From JANYBT01 sp038211475 (lineage in GTDB: Bacteria > Acidobacteriota > Terriglobia > Terriglobales > Acidobacteriaceae), in NCBI GenBank assembly GCA_038211475.1, contig JBBQVN010000004.1, positions 1 through 64,000 of the forward strand: DNA of 64,000 bases, read 5' to 3'. Position 1 is the first letter of the stretch; each line of letters starts with the position of its first letter. The notes below the pieces were generated by a model. That model had not been told where the DNA came from. It saw only the letters and a list, made by a program, of their open reading frames with translations, and ran no database searches. The position numbers and the translations under genes are program-made. Below are positions 18,068 to 28,123 of the stretch, piece after piece.

Positions 18068-19351
18068 TTATACTCGCACTTCTGCCCGCGCCCGGCGCGC
18101 CGCGTACAGCGGAAAACGCTCCGCCATCTCCAGTACCTGCCGCCGGATCTTGCCTAGCCGCGTCGCGTCAGTGCGGTTATGCAACGCTTCTGAGATCCAC
18201 AAGCCGACCTGTCGCATTTCCGCTTCCTTCATGCCGCGTGTGGTCAGCGCGGGAGTTCCCAAACGGATACCGCTGGGTTTCATCGGTGGATTCGTGTCGA
18301 ACGGGATCGCGTTCTTATTCACTGTGATGCCCGCCTCGCCCAGCGCTTTTTCGGCTTCGCTACCCAACATGCCTTGGGAGAACACGTCTACCAGCATGAC
18401 ATGGGTATCGGTGCCGCCCGAAATCATGCGGAAGCCTTCCGCTGCCAAGGCTGCGGCCAGCACCTTTGCGTTGGCGACAATCTGACGGGCGTACTCGCGG
18501 AATTCGGGCCGCGAAGCTTCCAGAAAGGCAACCGCCTTTGCGGCCATCACATGCACCAGCGGGCCGCCCTGTATGCCGGGGAACACGTTCTTATCAATTG
18601 CTGCCGCAAACTCCTGGCGGCTCAGAATCATGCCCGCCCGCGGCCCGCGCAGCGTCTTATGCGTAGTAGAGGTTACGATGTGCGCGTGCGGCACCGGCGA
18701 GGGATGCGCCCCGCCTGCCACCAGTCCGGCGAAGTGCGCCATATCCACCAGATACAGCGCGCCCACTTTGTCGGCAATCTGCCTCATGCGGGCGAAATCG
18801 ATGATGCGGGGATAGGCGCTGCCGCCGCCGATAATCAGTTTCGGCTTGTGCTCCACTGCCAGCCGCTCCATCTCGTCGTAGTCAATGGTTTCGGTTTCTT
18901 TGGTGACGGCATAGGGGACAATCTTGTAGGTCTTGCCCGAAAAATTCAGGTGATGGCCGTGGGTCAAGTGGCCGCCATGCGCCAGGTTCAGGCCCATGAC
19001 GGTATCGCCCGGCTGCAGCACCGCAAAGTACGCCGCCATGTTGGCTTGCGATCCGGCATGCGGCTGCACGTTGGCGTGCTCCGCGTCAAACAACTTGCAG
19101 GCGCGCTCGCGAGCCAAGCTCTCTACCACGTCGGCGAACTCACAACCGCCGTAGTAGCGCTTACCAGGATAGCCTTCCGCGTACTTGTTGGTGAACACTG
19201 ACCCGGTCGCCTCTAGCACGGCCTCGCTGACAAAGTTCTCTGAAGCGATGAGCTCCAATCCTTCATGCTGGCGGCTGGCTTCATGGTCGATGGCAGCTGC
19301 GATTGCGGGATCAATTTCGGATAGCGGGCGGAACATGGCGGAATTGGGCAT
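18068..19351 (-). CDS. glyA: Serine hydroxymethyltransferase
   Basis: 427 residues, full length. PLP Lys in TSTTHKTLRGPR; other blocks are ELIASENFVSEAVLEA, NKYAEGYPGKRYYGGCE, LAHGGHLTHGH, DMAHFAGLVAGG and VLVDVFSQG (the family often has VDLR here). It interconverts serine and glycine with tetrahydrofolate. There is no clear SD; the ATG at 19351 or one five codons later could be used. It lies downstream of the hydrolase gene on the same strand. Confidence 0.97.
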   Translation of the reverse strand: MPNSAMFRPLSEIDPAIAAAIDHEASRQHEGLELIASENFVSEAVLEATGSVFTNKYAEGYPGKRYYGGCEFADVVESLARERACKLFDAEHANVQPHAGSQANMAAYFAVLQPGDTVMGLNLAHGGHLTHGHHLNFSGKTYKIVPYAVTKETETIDYDEMERLAVEHKPKLIIGGGSAYPRIIDFARMRQIADKVGALYLVDMAHFAGLVAGGAHPSPVPHAHIVTSTTHKTLRGPRAGMILSRQEFAAAIDKNVFPGIQGGPLVHVMAAKAVAFLEASRPEFREYARQIVANAKVLAAALAAEGFRMISGGTDTHVMLVDVFSQGMLGSEAEKALGEAGITVNKNAIPFDTNPPMKPSGIRLGTPALTTRGMKEAEMRQVGLWISEALHNRTDATRLGKIRRQVLEMAERFPLYAARRARAEVRV

Positions 19352-19480
19352 ATTGGGTACCGAAGCCTATTTTACTGTGGCGCGTAGGGTCCTGTCCGTG
19401 AAGAGGTTGTAAGCGAGGTCATTGCGATTGATTTCTGACTGCCCCCAAAAATCCAGGACTGCAGACGTTACTCAGCCCCG

Positions 19481-20596
19481 CTACTCAAACCCCTCTCTCA
19501 AAAACCGAATCAGCTCCCACCCATCCCAGTACTTATACGGCGTTTCGCCCATGGTGTAGTGCCCGCACGGCAACGCCACCACTCTGTGATCCAGCCCGAG
19601 CTTCGCGAATTCGGCCACTATCTGCTCTGACAATTCCGGCAGAAACGTCATATCGTACCTAGCATAAATAATCAGCGACTTGCGCGGCCAGCGCGAGAAT
19701 TGATGGAAGTACGATATAGGACTAATTGCCAGCCACATTCGCCGCAATCGCTGCAGATCCAATCCGGTCTCGAGTCCCTGCCGGATGTGCCGTGTGGACT
19801 GCCCGTGCCACACCACATCGGCAAAGTAGCTGGACGCGTGGTTGAACGCGGCCACCTGAATCCGCGGTTCATGCGCCGTCGCCAGAAACGCGTGGCACGA
19901 ACCCAGACTCGTCCCCACAATTCCCAGCCGGCTGTAGCCCTGGGTCTCCAGCCAATCGAAGCAGCAGCGAATGTCGATGACCCCTTGCCGGGTAGCGTCG
20001 AGCGTGCGCCCGATGTTGGCGGAGACCGCATAGTCGGCGCGCTGAGTCTCCGCCGGGCGCCGGATGTCGTGGTACGGCATGCTCAGCCGCAGCACCGCGA
20101 TGCCCAGAAAGTTCAGCGCGTGGCACAGCCCGGTGTAAGCGATGGCGTCGGCGTTCCAGTGCGGCAGCAGCACCACGGCGCGTCGGCCGCGGACCGGAAA
20201 CCAGCGTGCATTGACAAGATTGTTTTCCGCAAAGGGTGTGTGCACCGGCGAAGTGAAGCGCAAGTATTCGGCAAAGGTTCCGCGAGCTTTTTCTTCCGGC
20301 CGCGCATCCGGAACCTCGCGCGTGCTGAAGACCTGCACTTCGCGGCGCTCCAACCGGAAATCGCGGGGCATCGCGTAGGCGAACCACTTGTCGCTCGCAC
20401 TAAGAATCTGTCGGTTCCACGCTTCGAATAGTTGTTCTGGGTCCGCCGCCGCTCCGCTCTGCCCCGGCCAACCGGCGGTCCACTCCGTCCCCCATTCCAG
20501 CGGACGCACTACCCTGTTGTTGTCCACCGAAGTGAGTCGCAGTTCCCAGTCATACATCCACTGGGCGTAGCGGGAATGTGGTCTGAGTGATGGCAT
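19481..20596 (-). CDS. Alpha/beta hydrolase family protein
   Basis: 371 residues from the ATG at 20596; longer starts run into the alr gene. The nucleophile elbow is GTSLGS (Ser), preceded by the beta strand VVLLPHWNADAIAY, where WNADA occupies the oxyanion-hole position. A C-terminal acid (YARYDMTFLPE) and His (LPCGHYTMGE) complete a plausible Ser-Asp-His triad. No signal peptide or membrane segment is seen. Substrate unknown. It is 37 bp after alr and precedes glyA. Confidence 0.85.
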   Translation of the reverse strand: MPSLRPHSRYAQWMYDWELRLTSVDNNRVVRPLEWGTEWTAGWPGQSGAAADPEQLFEAWNRQILSASDKWFAYAMPRDFRLERREVQVFSTREVPDARPEEKARGTFAEYLRFTSPVHTPFAENNLVNARWFPVRGRRAVVLLPHWNADAIAYTGLCHALNFLGIAVLRLSMPYHDIRRPAETQRADYAVSANIGRTLDATRQGVIDIRCCFDWLETQGYSRLGIVGTSLGSCHAFLATAHEPRIQVAAFNHASSYFADVVWHGQSTRHIRQGLETGLDLQRLRRMWLAISPISYFHQFSRWPRKSLIIYARYDMTFLPELSEQIVAEFAKLGLDHRVVALPCGHYTMGETPYKYWDGWELIRFLREGFE

Positions 20597-20633
20597 CAGG
20601 AGGTACTTTGAAGATAGCAGAGCGGCTTGCGGG

Positions 20634-21785
20634 CTAATCCACGTACTTGCGCGGGACCCGCTTCGAAATGGCGCAGAGGATTTCGTAGGGTACAGTTGCG
20701 CAGTGAGCAGCGTGCTCCACGGCATCGACAGCGCATTCGCCGGAGCGGCCCAGCAAGGTTGCCTCGTCGCCGGCCTCTACTCCGGGAATGTCGGTCACGT
20801 CCAGCAGCGTCAGATCCATTGAGATCATGCCTACAATCGGCGCGTAGTGCCCGCGCACAATCACGCGGCCGTGGTTGGAGAGCGCGCGGTTCAATCCGTC
20901 GGCATAGCCCACTGGCAGCGCGGCGATGCGCGAGGCGCGAGCGGTCACGAACGTTCTCCCATATCCCAGGCCCTGACCCACATCGGCCCGTTTGACCGAG
21001 ATGATCCGAGTTTTCCACTCCAGCACCGGCTTCACTTGCAGTGGTGGAACTTCGTCACTGGGCTTCCCGTCCCGTAACAGCTGAGGAGAGTAGCCGTAAA
21101 GCAGCAACCCCGGCCGCACAAAGTTCTTCCAGGTGTCAGGCCGCCCCAGGGTCGCGCCCGAATTCGCCATGTGCACCAACTCGGGATACAGACCGAATGA
21201 ATGCAAGATAGCTTGCGCCTCGTTGAAGCACGCCTTCTGGCCTTCCATGGCTTCCATGATTTCCGATGCGCCCAGGTGGGTCATCACGCCTTCCAACCGA
21301 AGGTTTGGCGACTCCACCAGCGCCTCGCACACCGCCGGCAGGTCTTCCATGAGCGCTCCAAGACGTCCCATTCCCGTGTCCACCTTCAAGTGCACGGAAT
21401 GCACCACGCCCCGTCGCTGCGCGGCCTGCTGCAATAGCATGATCTGCTCCAACTCCCACACCGCCGGCGTGAGGTCGCGACCGAGCACATCATCTTCCTC
21501 GCCGCGCCAGAACCCGGTCATCAGCAGAATGCGCGCCTTGATTCCAGCGTTGCGCAGAGCGTCGCCCTCGTCGGGGCCGGTGACGCCCATCCAGCATGCC
21601 CCGGCCGCCTCCAGCGCAGGCGCGCACATGCGGGCGCCGTGGCCATAGGCGTCGGCTTTCACTACCGCGCACACCGCCACGCCCGCGCCTACATGTTGTT
21701 GCACCAAGTGGAAATTGTGCTGCAGCGCCCCCAGCGACACTTCCGCCCAGGTCGGGCGCGTCCGCTGCCGCACTTCCGGTTCCAT
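20634..21785 (-). CDS. alr: Alanine racemase
   Basis: 383 residues from the ATG at 21785 (MEPEVRQRTRPTWAEVSL); longer in-frame starts add a non-conserved basic extension. PLP Lys in AVVKADAYGHG, the substrate-side loop GMISMDLTLLDVTD, and GLGYGRTF and LPVGYADGLNR all fit. It supplies D-alanine for peptidoglycan. The catalytic Tyr expected in the C-terminal domain fits GYGRTF. It sits between the skp-like gene and the hydrolase gene. Confidence 0.95.
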   Translation of the reverse strand: MEPEVRQRTRPTWAEVSLGALQHNFHLVQQHVGAGVAVCAVVKADAYGHGARMCAPALEAAGACWMGVTGPDEGDALRNAGIKARILLMTGFWRGEEDDVLGRDLTPAVWELEQIMLLQQAAQRRGVVHSVHLKVDTGMGRLGALMEDLPAVCEALVESPNLRLEGVMTHLGASEIMEAMEGQKACFNEAQAILHSFGLYPELVHMANSGATLGRPDTWKNFVRPGLLLYGYSPQLLRDGKPSDEVPPLQVKPVLEWKTRIISVKRADVGQGLGYGRTFVTARASRIAALPVGYADGLNRALSNHGRVIVRGHYAPIVGMISMDLTLLDVTDIPGVEAGDEATLLGRSGECAVDAVEHAAHCATVPYEILCAISKRVPRKYVD

Positions 21786-21937
21786 CACCACAGTTCTCAC
21801 GACCTCGCGATTATATCGGGTCAGAGTTTCCCCTCGTTTTATCCGCACTCGAACATTGAGCATCCAGGTTAAGACACCGGGCCCCGCGGGATGACTCCCG
21901 GGTTTCACAGTCGCGCACAAAGAGGCGCGCATGAGAA

Positions 21938-21959
21938 AGGCCGCGCTTGCGCGCGGCCT
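21938..21959 (-). terminator. Likely terminator after the skp-like gene
   Basis: A nine-pair GC stem (AGGCCGCGC with GCGCGGCCT) and a four-base loop start 28 bp after the skp-like stop. Read on the minus strand it is followed by TTTCTC, a short T run, so termination may be partial. Confidence 0.55.
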
Positions 21960-21986
21960 CGTGGAACTATCTTGCTTTTGGTGTCA

Positions 21987-22688
21987 CTACTTCTTTGGCG
22001 GAGTCGTAGGCGGAGTTGTGGGGGGCTTAGCTGGCTTCGTCGCCGGCTTTGCTGCACCACTATTTGGCACCGGCTTGGCGGCGCCACCGCCAGCGGGAGC
22101 AGCTACTCCGGATTGCGCGTTGTATGCCTCTACCACGGGCTGCGTGATGTCCACACCGGGGCCGTACCAGACCACCGGGCCTTGCGGCCAGGGCTGCGAA
22201 GTGTCAATGATCGCTCCGTAACCGCTCTCGCCAGCATACTTCACGATCATCGGCGCCATTTTTTGCAGAATGCGCTGGATAATTTCGTTTTGCTGGTTCT
22301 GGGCATCCTCGCGTGCATCCTGCACCGAGCGGTCGAAAGATTTTTGCCGAGTCTCCAGTTGTTTCACCAGGGCCGCGCGCGCGTCATCGTTAAGTTTTTC
22401 GCCTTGGGTATTCAGTTGCTTCTTCAGGCTTTCAATCTCGTCGCTGCTGCCTTTGAGTTCCAACTGTTTGGGCTCGAGCTTCTTGCCCAGGGCTTCCAGG
22501 TCGCGTTTGCCTTCGTTGGTGGTAAAGATGGCTTGCTCAATGTTAATGGTACCCATCTTGGTACCGGTGGGTGACGCGAGATTGGTGGCGGGGGCCGCGG
22601 AAGCGCCCGTGGGAGCAGTCTGCGCCACGGCGGCGAAAGACAGGCTGCAGGCCATAGCCAGAAGAATGCGCATAAACTTGCTTGTCAT
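21987..22688 (-). CDS. OmpH/Skp-like periplasmic chaperone
   Basis: 233 residues. Signal peptide MRILLAMACSLSFAAVAQ, then the Skp start GTKMGTINIEQAIFTTNEGKR, a long charged coiled coil (residues ~65-150), and the C-terminal strand block APMIVKYAGESGYGAIIDT. The tail after residue ~205 is Pro/Ala/Lys-rich (PATKPAKPPTTPP), unusual for Skp and possibly a wall or membrane anchor. Skp carries outer-membrane proteins to the Bam complex, and bamA lies 250 bp upstream on the same strand, the usual arrangement. ATG at 22688; an AAGGAG sits a little far upstream. Confidence 0.9.
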   Translation of the reverse strand: MTSKFMRILLAMACSLSFAAVAQTAPTGASAAPATNLASPTGTKMGTINIEQAIFTTNEGKRDLEALGKKLEPKQLELKGSSDEIESLKKQLNTQGEKLNDDARAALVKQLETRQKSFDRSVQDAREDAQNQQNEIIQRILQKMAPMIVKYAGESGYGAIIDTSQPWPQGPVVWYGPGVDITQPVVEAYNAQSGVAAPAGGGAAKPVPNSGAAKPATKPAKPPTTPPTTPPKK

Positions 22689-22937
22689 CGGATCTTTGAA
22701 CTCCTTCGGAATGTTCCGGAAATTACTGGATGCGCCTCGGTGCGCTGAATTCTCACCCGATTGGGCGCCAGTCGTAAACACTTGCGGCTATGCTCCCCAC
22801 GCGAACAGCCAAAGGGCAGGGTGACTCGTCGCTGCTATCATCCAGGGACCCTCTAATTATAGGAGCTTGTCCTAGCCCCGTCAAACTGCGGCGGCAGCCC
22901 CGAACCGCAGCCCCTCGGACACCAGGAACCGCAGTCC

Positions 22938-25844
22938 CTAGAAGGTGGTTGCCACACTGAAGCGGAAAGTCTTGCGCGGTTCCCGCAGCAAATAATTTTG
23001 TCCGCCTGCATTTAACTGGTATGTGAAGTCTCCCGCCGCTCCGGGAGGGAACAGGTCGCGGGTGATTTTGATCGGCGCATTCGCGGGGGTGTCCAATCGC
23101 AGCGGGTTGTACGCCCAATAGACGCGAAAAGGCGCGTTAATGATGGGCAGCATGACCTGCAACTCAAGTCCCGTGGACATACGCGGGACGTAGTTGGTCC
23201 CTGAAATTGGCTTCAAAATCCCGGAGAACGTAAACTTCTGGCCTCCAATGCAATTCAGCGCAGCGTCGCGGGCGGGACATCCGAACAACGTGTTGTTGAT
23301 GTCATCCAGTTGGCCCGAATTGATGCGCAACTGCGAGGTGCGGATGATCGGGTTCATCCCCATATCCACGAAAGGCGCCAGCACCACTGGTCCCGCAATA
23401 GTGATGCGGTATTCCAGATTGCCGGTGAGACCCAAATCGCCACCAGGATTGACCACCCGTTCGATGGGCAGCGTGACGGTATACGGGCAGGGAGGTGCAC
23501 CACATCCCCCTGCGCGAGGATTCTTGGGGTCTAACGGCACGATCGTACCGTCAGGATTGCGCAGCGCCACCGTGGTCTTGTCAGGCAGGAAGGCGTAGGG
23601 AGTCACGGTAAGTGTGTCAAAGCCGCGCAAGTCATTGTCTCCGCCCAGATAACTGCGTTGGAACGGAGGGGCCACCACGCCGTTATATCCGGTGAGGAAG
23701 GAGGCTTGAATGTTGTAGCCAATGGCATTGCGCTTCTTGTTTACCGGGAAAAATTGCTTGTACGAAATAATCGGCCGCAGGGTGTTGACCGTCCCTCCCA
23801 GGCCGGAGATTTCTCCACCCACAAACAGACTATGGCCATGGTGTGGATTGACCGCCGCGTCCAGCGTATTGACGGTAAAGCTGGGAGTGATCTTGCTAGT
23901 GATGATTCCGTTTAACGCGTTGGGGCCGGAGACACCGCGAAATGCCAGGTTGGTGAATAGGAGCTTGGAGGCATCGCTGACCGCAACCAGCGACGAGCGG
24001 TCTAGCGAGTAGGAGATCCCTATCCGCTTCGGTGATCGGCGCAAGGGGTAGCTTAACGAAACCGTGAATCCTGTGCTGGCCTGAGTGTAGTTTTGCAATG
24101 CTTGCAGCGTCGAGTTGGGCAAATTCAGGTTTTGTCCGTTTTGAAGGGCAAGATTCCTCGCCTGGTTATAACTGAAGCGGTTGCTGAAAACCGTGAAGCC
24201 CAACTGCAGAGGCCGGTCATACAAATAAGGCTCGGTGAATCCAAACAGCAGGCTGCGCTGAAGGCTCCCAATGTTCGCCTGCACCTGTAGGGTCTCGCCC
24301 AAGCCCAGGAAATTGTTGGTGGTGTAATTCAGCCCGACGAAAGCGCCTTCGAGCCCGCTCACTCCGCCGTTCAATCCAATACTGTTCTTGCCCTTTTCCC
24401 TCACCTTCAGCGTCAGATCTACGGTGCCGTTCTTCTCGTCGAGCTTGCGGTCCGTGTTATTGGGGTCCTCAGGCTTGATCTGCTCAAAATATCCCAGCTG
24501 ATTCAAGCGCAGCAAGCTGAATTCCCAGAGGCGGGAGTTGTAAACCTGCCCTTCTTCGAGCACCACTTCGCGCCGGATGACTTTGTCGCGCGTGGTGCTG
24601 TTGCCCTCGAACTCAATGCGCCGCACGTAAAACTGCTTGCCCTCGTCCACGTCTATTTCCAGGTTGACGATCTTCTTTTCTTCGTCAATATGGGTGTCGG
24701 GCACCGGGGTGAAGTTGATGTAGCCCAGTTCGCCGTACGCCTTGGTCAGGTTCTGCAAGCCCTTGGCGATCTTGTCGCGATTGAAAATGTCACCATCTTT
24801 GATCTGGAACAAGCTGCGCAACCCTGACTGGCTTTGCACCGCCTTGTTGTTTTTGAATGTGATGGTGCCCAAGTGGTACAGATCGTTTTCGTCGATGGGC
24901 ATGGTGATATCCACCGCCTTGCCCGGCCCGGGTTGCAGCAGCGGGATGTGAAATCCCTCGCGGCCGGTATCGTGCACCAGGGTCTTCGGATCTTCCACCA
25001 GGGCCTTGAAATAACCGCGGTTCTGGTACTCTGCGCGGACTCGCTCGGTATCTTCGGAGAGTTTGCTGGCATCGTAGGTCTTGGCAAAGAGAGCTTCCAG
25101 GAAAATTGAGTGCGGAATGCCGATGGGCTTCAGGTTCTTCATCGCCGTGCGCAGCGTGCGCGCGTTCAGATTGCGGTTGCCCACAAAGCGGATGCGGCCC
25201 ACCTTCACCTTGGGCCCTTCTTTCACCACAAACGTGATGGCGACCGATGCGGGCGGGATGGGCCGTACCTCGGTCCGCACCGTAGCGAACTGGCGACCGT
25301 GTTCCCCCAGCAATTCCCTCAATGCCACTTCGGCTTTCTTGATGCGGGTGGGATCGTACTGGCTCTCCTGAGTCAACCCGACTTTGCGCTCCTTGAAGCG
25401 GTCCAGCACGTCGCTATTGGTGACCGCGTTCAGGCCGACATAACTGATTTCCCGGATAGTGGGGCGTTCCTTCACATAAATGTGAATGATCCATCCCTTG
25501 GCGGACTGTTCCCGCTCCATGCGGATGTCTTCGAAATACCCAGTGTTCCACAGGGAATTGAAGTCGCGTTCCAGCGCGGCCTCGTCATACACGTCGCCAA
25601 CATGAGTGAACACTCGGGCTTTGACGGTTTCGGCTGGGATGCGGCGATTATTGTGGACCTGAATGCCCACGACCAAATCCTGTTGCGCCCATAGACGGGG
25701 TGCCAGCAGAAATACCATCACCAGCGCCAAAGCCGTCGCGAAAGTCCGAAAGAAAGTCGGCTGAAAACCGTAACCCTTTTGCAATGAAAAGCTTAGGGAC
25801 TTTCGCGCAAAGAACAACCGGTGCGCGCCACGACCGGCACGCAT
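22938..25844 (-). CDS. bamA: Outer membrane protein assembly factor BamA
   Basis: Up to 968 residues. A hydrophobic export signal (FATALALVMVFLLAPRLWA) is followed by POTRA domains from ~residue 55 to 470 (RRIPAETVKARVFTHVGDVYDE; IRRIEFEGNSTTRD-like block) and a 16-strand barrel. The barrel holds the lid-lock motif LRGFD and ends in Phe (FRFSVATTF), the outer-membrane sorting signal. It inserts beta-barrel proteins. The long N-terminus before the signal suggests the true start may be later than 25844. The skp-like gene follows. Confidence 0.96.
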   Translation of the reverse strand: MRAGRGAHRLFFARKSLSFSLQKGYGFQPTFFRTFATALALVMVFLLAPRLWAQQDLVVGIQVHNNRRIPAETVKARVFTHVGDVYDEAALERDFNSLWNTGYFEDIRMEREQSAKGWIIHIYVKERPTIREISYVGLNAVTNSDVLDRFKERKVGLTQESQYDPTRIKKAEVALRELLGEHGRQFATVRTEVRPIPPASVAITFVVKEGPKVKVGRIRFVGNRNLNARTLRTAMKNLKPIGIPHSIFLEALFAKTYDASKLSEDTERVRAEYQNRGYFKALVEDPKTLVHDTGREGFHIPLLQPGPGKAVDITMPIDENDLYHLGTITFKNNKAVQSQSGLRSLFQIKDGDIFNRDKIAKGLQNLTKAYGELGYINFTPVPDTHIDEEKKIVNLEIDVDEGKQFYVRRIEFEGNSTTRDKVIRREVVLEEGQVYNSRLWEFSLLRLNQLGYFEQIKPEDPNNTDRKLDEKNGTVDLTLKVREKGKNSIGLNGGVSGLEGAFVGLNYTTNNFLGLGETLQVQANIGSLQRSLLFGFTEPYLYDRPLQLGFTVFSNRFSYNQARNLALQNGQNLNLPNSTLQALQNYTQASTGFTVSLSYPLRRSPKRIGISYSLDRSSLVAVSDASKLLFTNLAFRGVSGPNALNGIITSKITPSFTVNTLDAAVNPHHGHSLFVGGEISGLGGTVNTLRPIISYKQFFPVNKKRNAIGYNIQASFLTGYNGVVAPPFQRSYLGGDNDLRGFDTLTVTPYAFLPDKTTVALRNPDGTIVPLDPKNPRAGGCGAPPCPYTVTLPIERVVNPGGDLGLTGNLEYRITIAGPVVLAPFVDMGMNPIIRTSQLRINSGQLDDINNTLFGCPARDAALNCIGGQKFTFSGILKPISGTNYVPRMSTGLELQVMLPIINAPFRVYWAYNPLRLDTPANAPIKITRDLFPPGAAGDFTYQLNAGGQNYLLREPRKTFRFSVATTF

Positions 25845-25964
25845 CGCTAATACAGGGCTATCCTGAGGAAAACGAAGGATCGCAACGACCTCGGAAAATT
25901 AAGGATTGAAGAATCGCAATTATACGGCACGGCTACAGAACCCGTCCAAGCCCGCCGTCTTTTC

Positions 25965-28100
25965 TTATGATGCAGAAACGCTGGGACGAGAGAGTTCTAC
26001 TTCCACCAAGACGGAATAGAACGTCGCCGCGTTGCCCAAGTCGGTCAACTTTTCTGAGGTGAGCACGTTGATGTTGCTTCCGTGCTCGGTCAGTTTCGCC
26101 CAATTCAAGTGCGCCGCCACCACCCCAGGTTGCACCGCGCCATTCACTTTAGCCCGCAGCTCAATCTCGCCGCGACCGTTGAAAACACGTACTTTACTGC
26201 CATCGGGAATGTTACGAGGGCGAGCGTCGTCGGGATGAATTTCAAGAATATCCACGGCTTCCATCGCTCGCACGCTCTCCACGTTGCTGAACGTCGAATT
26301 TAAGAAGTTGTCGGCCTTCCGGGCGAGCAATTCCAGCGGAAATCCTTCGGCCAATGGCCCAGTACGTGATTCCGCGGGAGCAGTGAACTCGACCACCGGA
26401 TCATGGCCCTGCTTCTCCAAAGTCGCACTGAAGAATTCCGCTTTGCCGCTGGGGGTTTGGAAGTTGCCCTGCGCAAAAGGAAGAAAGGGCGCGGAAGTCG
26501 CACTCGCGCCACCCGGCGCAGCACCCTCAAAGTTTAAACGAACGTGATCTTCGTCCTCAAGCCGCTTGCGCGTAATGCCCTCAAGCCATGGATTGGTGGA
26601 GTCGAGCGCACGGTCAATCATCTGGTCATCGGTTTCGCGGAAACAAGGTTCGTCGAAAGCCATGCGTTCCGCGAGATTGCGAAACAGCTCCACGTTGGAA
26701 CGGCACTCTCCCAGCGGAGCGATGGCCTGCTGCGACACCTGCAAATAATAGTGCCCGTAGGCGGCAACCAGGTCTTTATGCTCGAAAAATGTCGTGGCCG
26801 GCAGCACCACGTCCGCGTAATCCGTAGTGTCGGTAAAGAATTGTTCGTGGACGACGGTGAATAAATCGTCGCGCCGCAGCCCGCGTATGACTTCATTATG
26901 GTTCGGACAAACCGCTGCCGGATTCGACGCATAGACGAACAGCGACTGGATCGGCGGATTCTGTAGATTGTTCAGCGCCTGCCCCAGTTGCACCATGTTC
27001 ACCACCCGGGCCGGACGTCCCAGTGCGGTCTGCATCAGCTCGGGCATCTGCAGGGCTTCACGATTCAGTCCAAAGCCGCCGCTGGTGGAGAGTTGCAAAC
27101 CCCCGCCGACTTCTTTCCACGAGCCTGTCAGGCAAGGCAGCATGGAGACCGCGCGCATCGACATTCCGCCACGTTCCGACCTCTGAATGCCATAGTTCAC
27201 GCGAATCACTGCGGGATGGGTCGTCGCGTACTCCCGCGCCAGCTTCACAATGTCTGCGGCCGCAATGCCTGTCCATTGCGCCACCCGCGCTGGCGGGAAC
27301 TCCTGCACCTTTGCCTTCAGTTCCTCGAAACCCAGAGTGTGTTCCGCGACGTATTCCGCGTCATGCAGTCCTTCGTTGATGATCACGTGCATCAACCCCA
27401 TGGCGAGGGCTGCGTCCGTGCCAGGGTGGACCGGCAAATACCAGTCGGCGCGCTTGGCGGTGCGAGTCCGATAGGGATCAATCACCACCAGCTTGGCGCC
27501 GTTACGTTGCGCCTCCTGCACGAACGGCCACAGATGCACATTGTTGCCGTGGATATTGGCGGCCCAGGCAATGATGTAGCGGGAATGCCGGAATTGTTCC
27601 GGTTCGGTCCCGACCTTGATCCCCGTGACCGATTTCAGACCTTCTTCGCCGGCGGTGGAACAAATGCTGCGCTCGAGTTGGGAAGCCCCTAGACGATAAA
27701 AAAATCGGTGGTCCATCGAACCGCCGTTCAATGCGCCCAGAGTCCCGCCATAGGAGTAGGGCAGGATCGCCTCGTTGCCAAACTGCGCGATTATGTCGCG
27801 AAAGCGTTGGGTAATCTGGTCGAGTGCCTGGTCCCAGGAGATGCGCTCAAATACTGCATCGGGACCACCCGCCTGAGGTCCTTTGTGGACGCCCGGCTTC
27901 CGCCGCATGGGATAGAGCACCCGGCCCGGCGAATACACGCGGTCCAGATACTTCGCCACCTTGGCGCACAAGAAGCCGCGCGTGATCGGATGCGCCGGGT
28001 CTCCCTGAAGCTTTGTAGCACGGCCATTTTCCACCGTGATGAGCACGCCACAGGCGTCCGGGCAATCGTGGGGACAGGCGGCGTGGATGACTTGGCTCAT
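25965..28100 (-). CDS. Molybdopterin-dependent oxidoreductase, DMSO-reductase superfamily
   Basis: 711 residues from the ATG at 28100. The N-terminal 4Fe-4S motif is CPHDCPDACG with the fourth Cys in GFLCAKVAKY; molybdopterin-binding blocks include ISWDQALDQI, VVIDPYRTRTAKRADWYLP and the C-terminal domain ending with VVAAHLNWAKLTEHG. There is no Tat signal, so it is probably cytoplasmic. The Mo ligand region reads ERSICSTAGEEG; no in-frame TGA is present, so this is not a selenoenzyme. Electron partners are not adjacent. It starts 24 bp after the phosphatase gene. The reaction cannot be named from sequence alone. Confidence 0.88.
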   Translation of the reverse strand: MSQVIHAACPHDCPDACGVLITVENGRATKLQGDPAHPITRGFLCAKVAKYLDRVYSPGRVLYPMRRKPGVHKGPQAGGPDAVFERISWDQALDQITQRFRDIIAQFGNEAILPYSYGGTLGALNGGSMDHRFFYRLGASQLERSICSTAGEEGLKSVTGIKVGTEPEQFRHSRYIIAWAANIHGNNVHLWPFVQEAQRNGAKLVVIDPYRTRTAKRADWYLPVHPGTDAALAMGLMHVIINEGLHDAEYVAEHTLGFEELKAKVQEFPPARVAQWTGIAAADIVKLAREYATTHPAVIRVNYGIQRSERGGMSMRAVSMLPCLTGSWKEVGGGLQLSTSGGFGLNREALQMPELMQTALGRPARVVNMVQLGQALNNLQNPPIQSLFVYASNPAAVCPNHNEVIRGLRRDDLFTVVHEQFFTDTTDYADVVLPATTFFEHKDLVAAYGHYYLQVSQQAIAPLGECRSNVELFRNLAERMAFDEPCFRETDDQMIDRALDSTNPWLEGITRKRLEDEDHVRLNFEGAAPGGASATSAPFLPFAQGNFQTPSGKAEFFSATLEKQGHDPVVEFTAPAESRTGPLAEGFPLELLARKADNFLNSTFSNVESVRAMEAVDILEIHPDDARPRNIPDGSKVRVFNGRGEIELRAKVNGAVQPGVVAAHLNWAKLTEHGSNINVLTSEKLTDLGNAATFYSVLVEVELSRPSVSAS

Positions 28101-28123
28101 GCCGAGATTATAAGGGAGTCTGG

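Noticed and set aside
25965..28100. Selenocysteine formate dehydrogenase, suggested by the Sec tRNA
   Set aside because: There is no in-frame TGA, and the Mo-ligand region does not resemble the Sec/Cys-Gly-His site of formate dehydrogenases.
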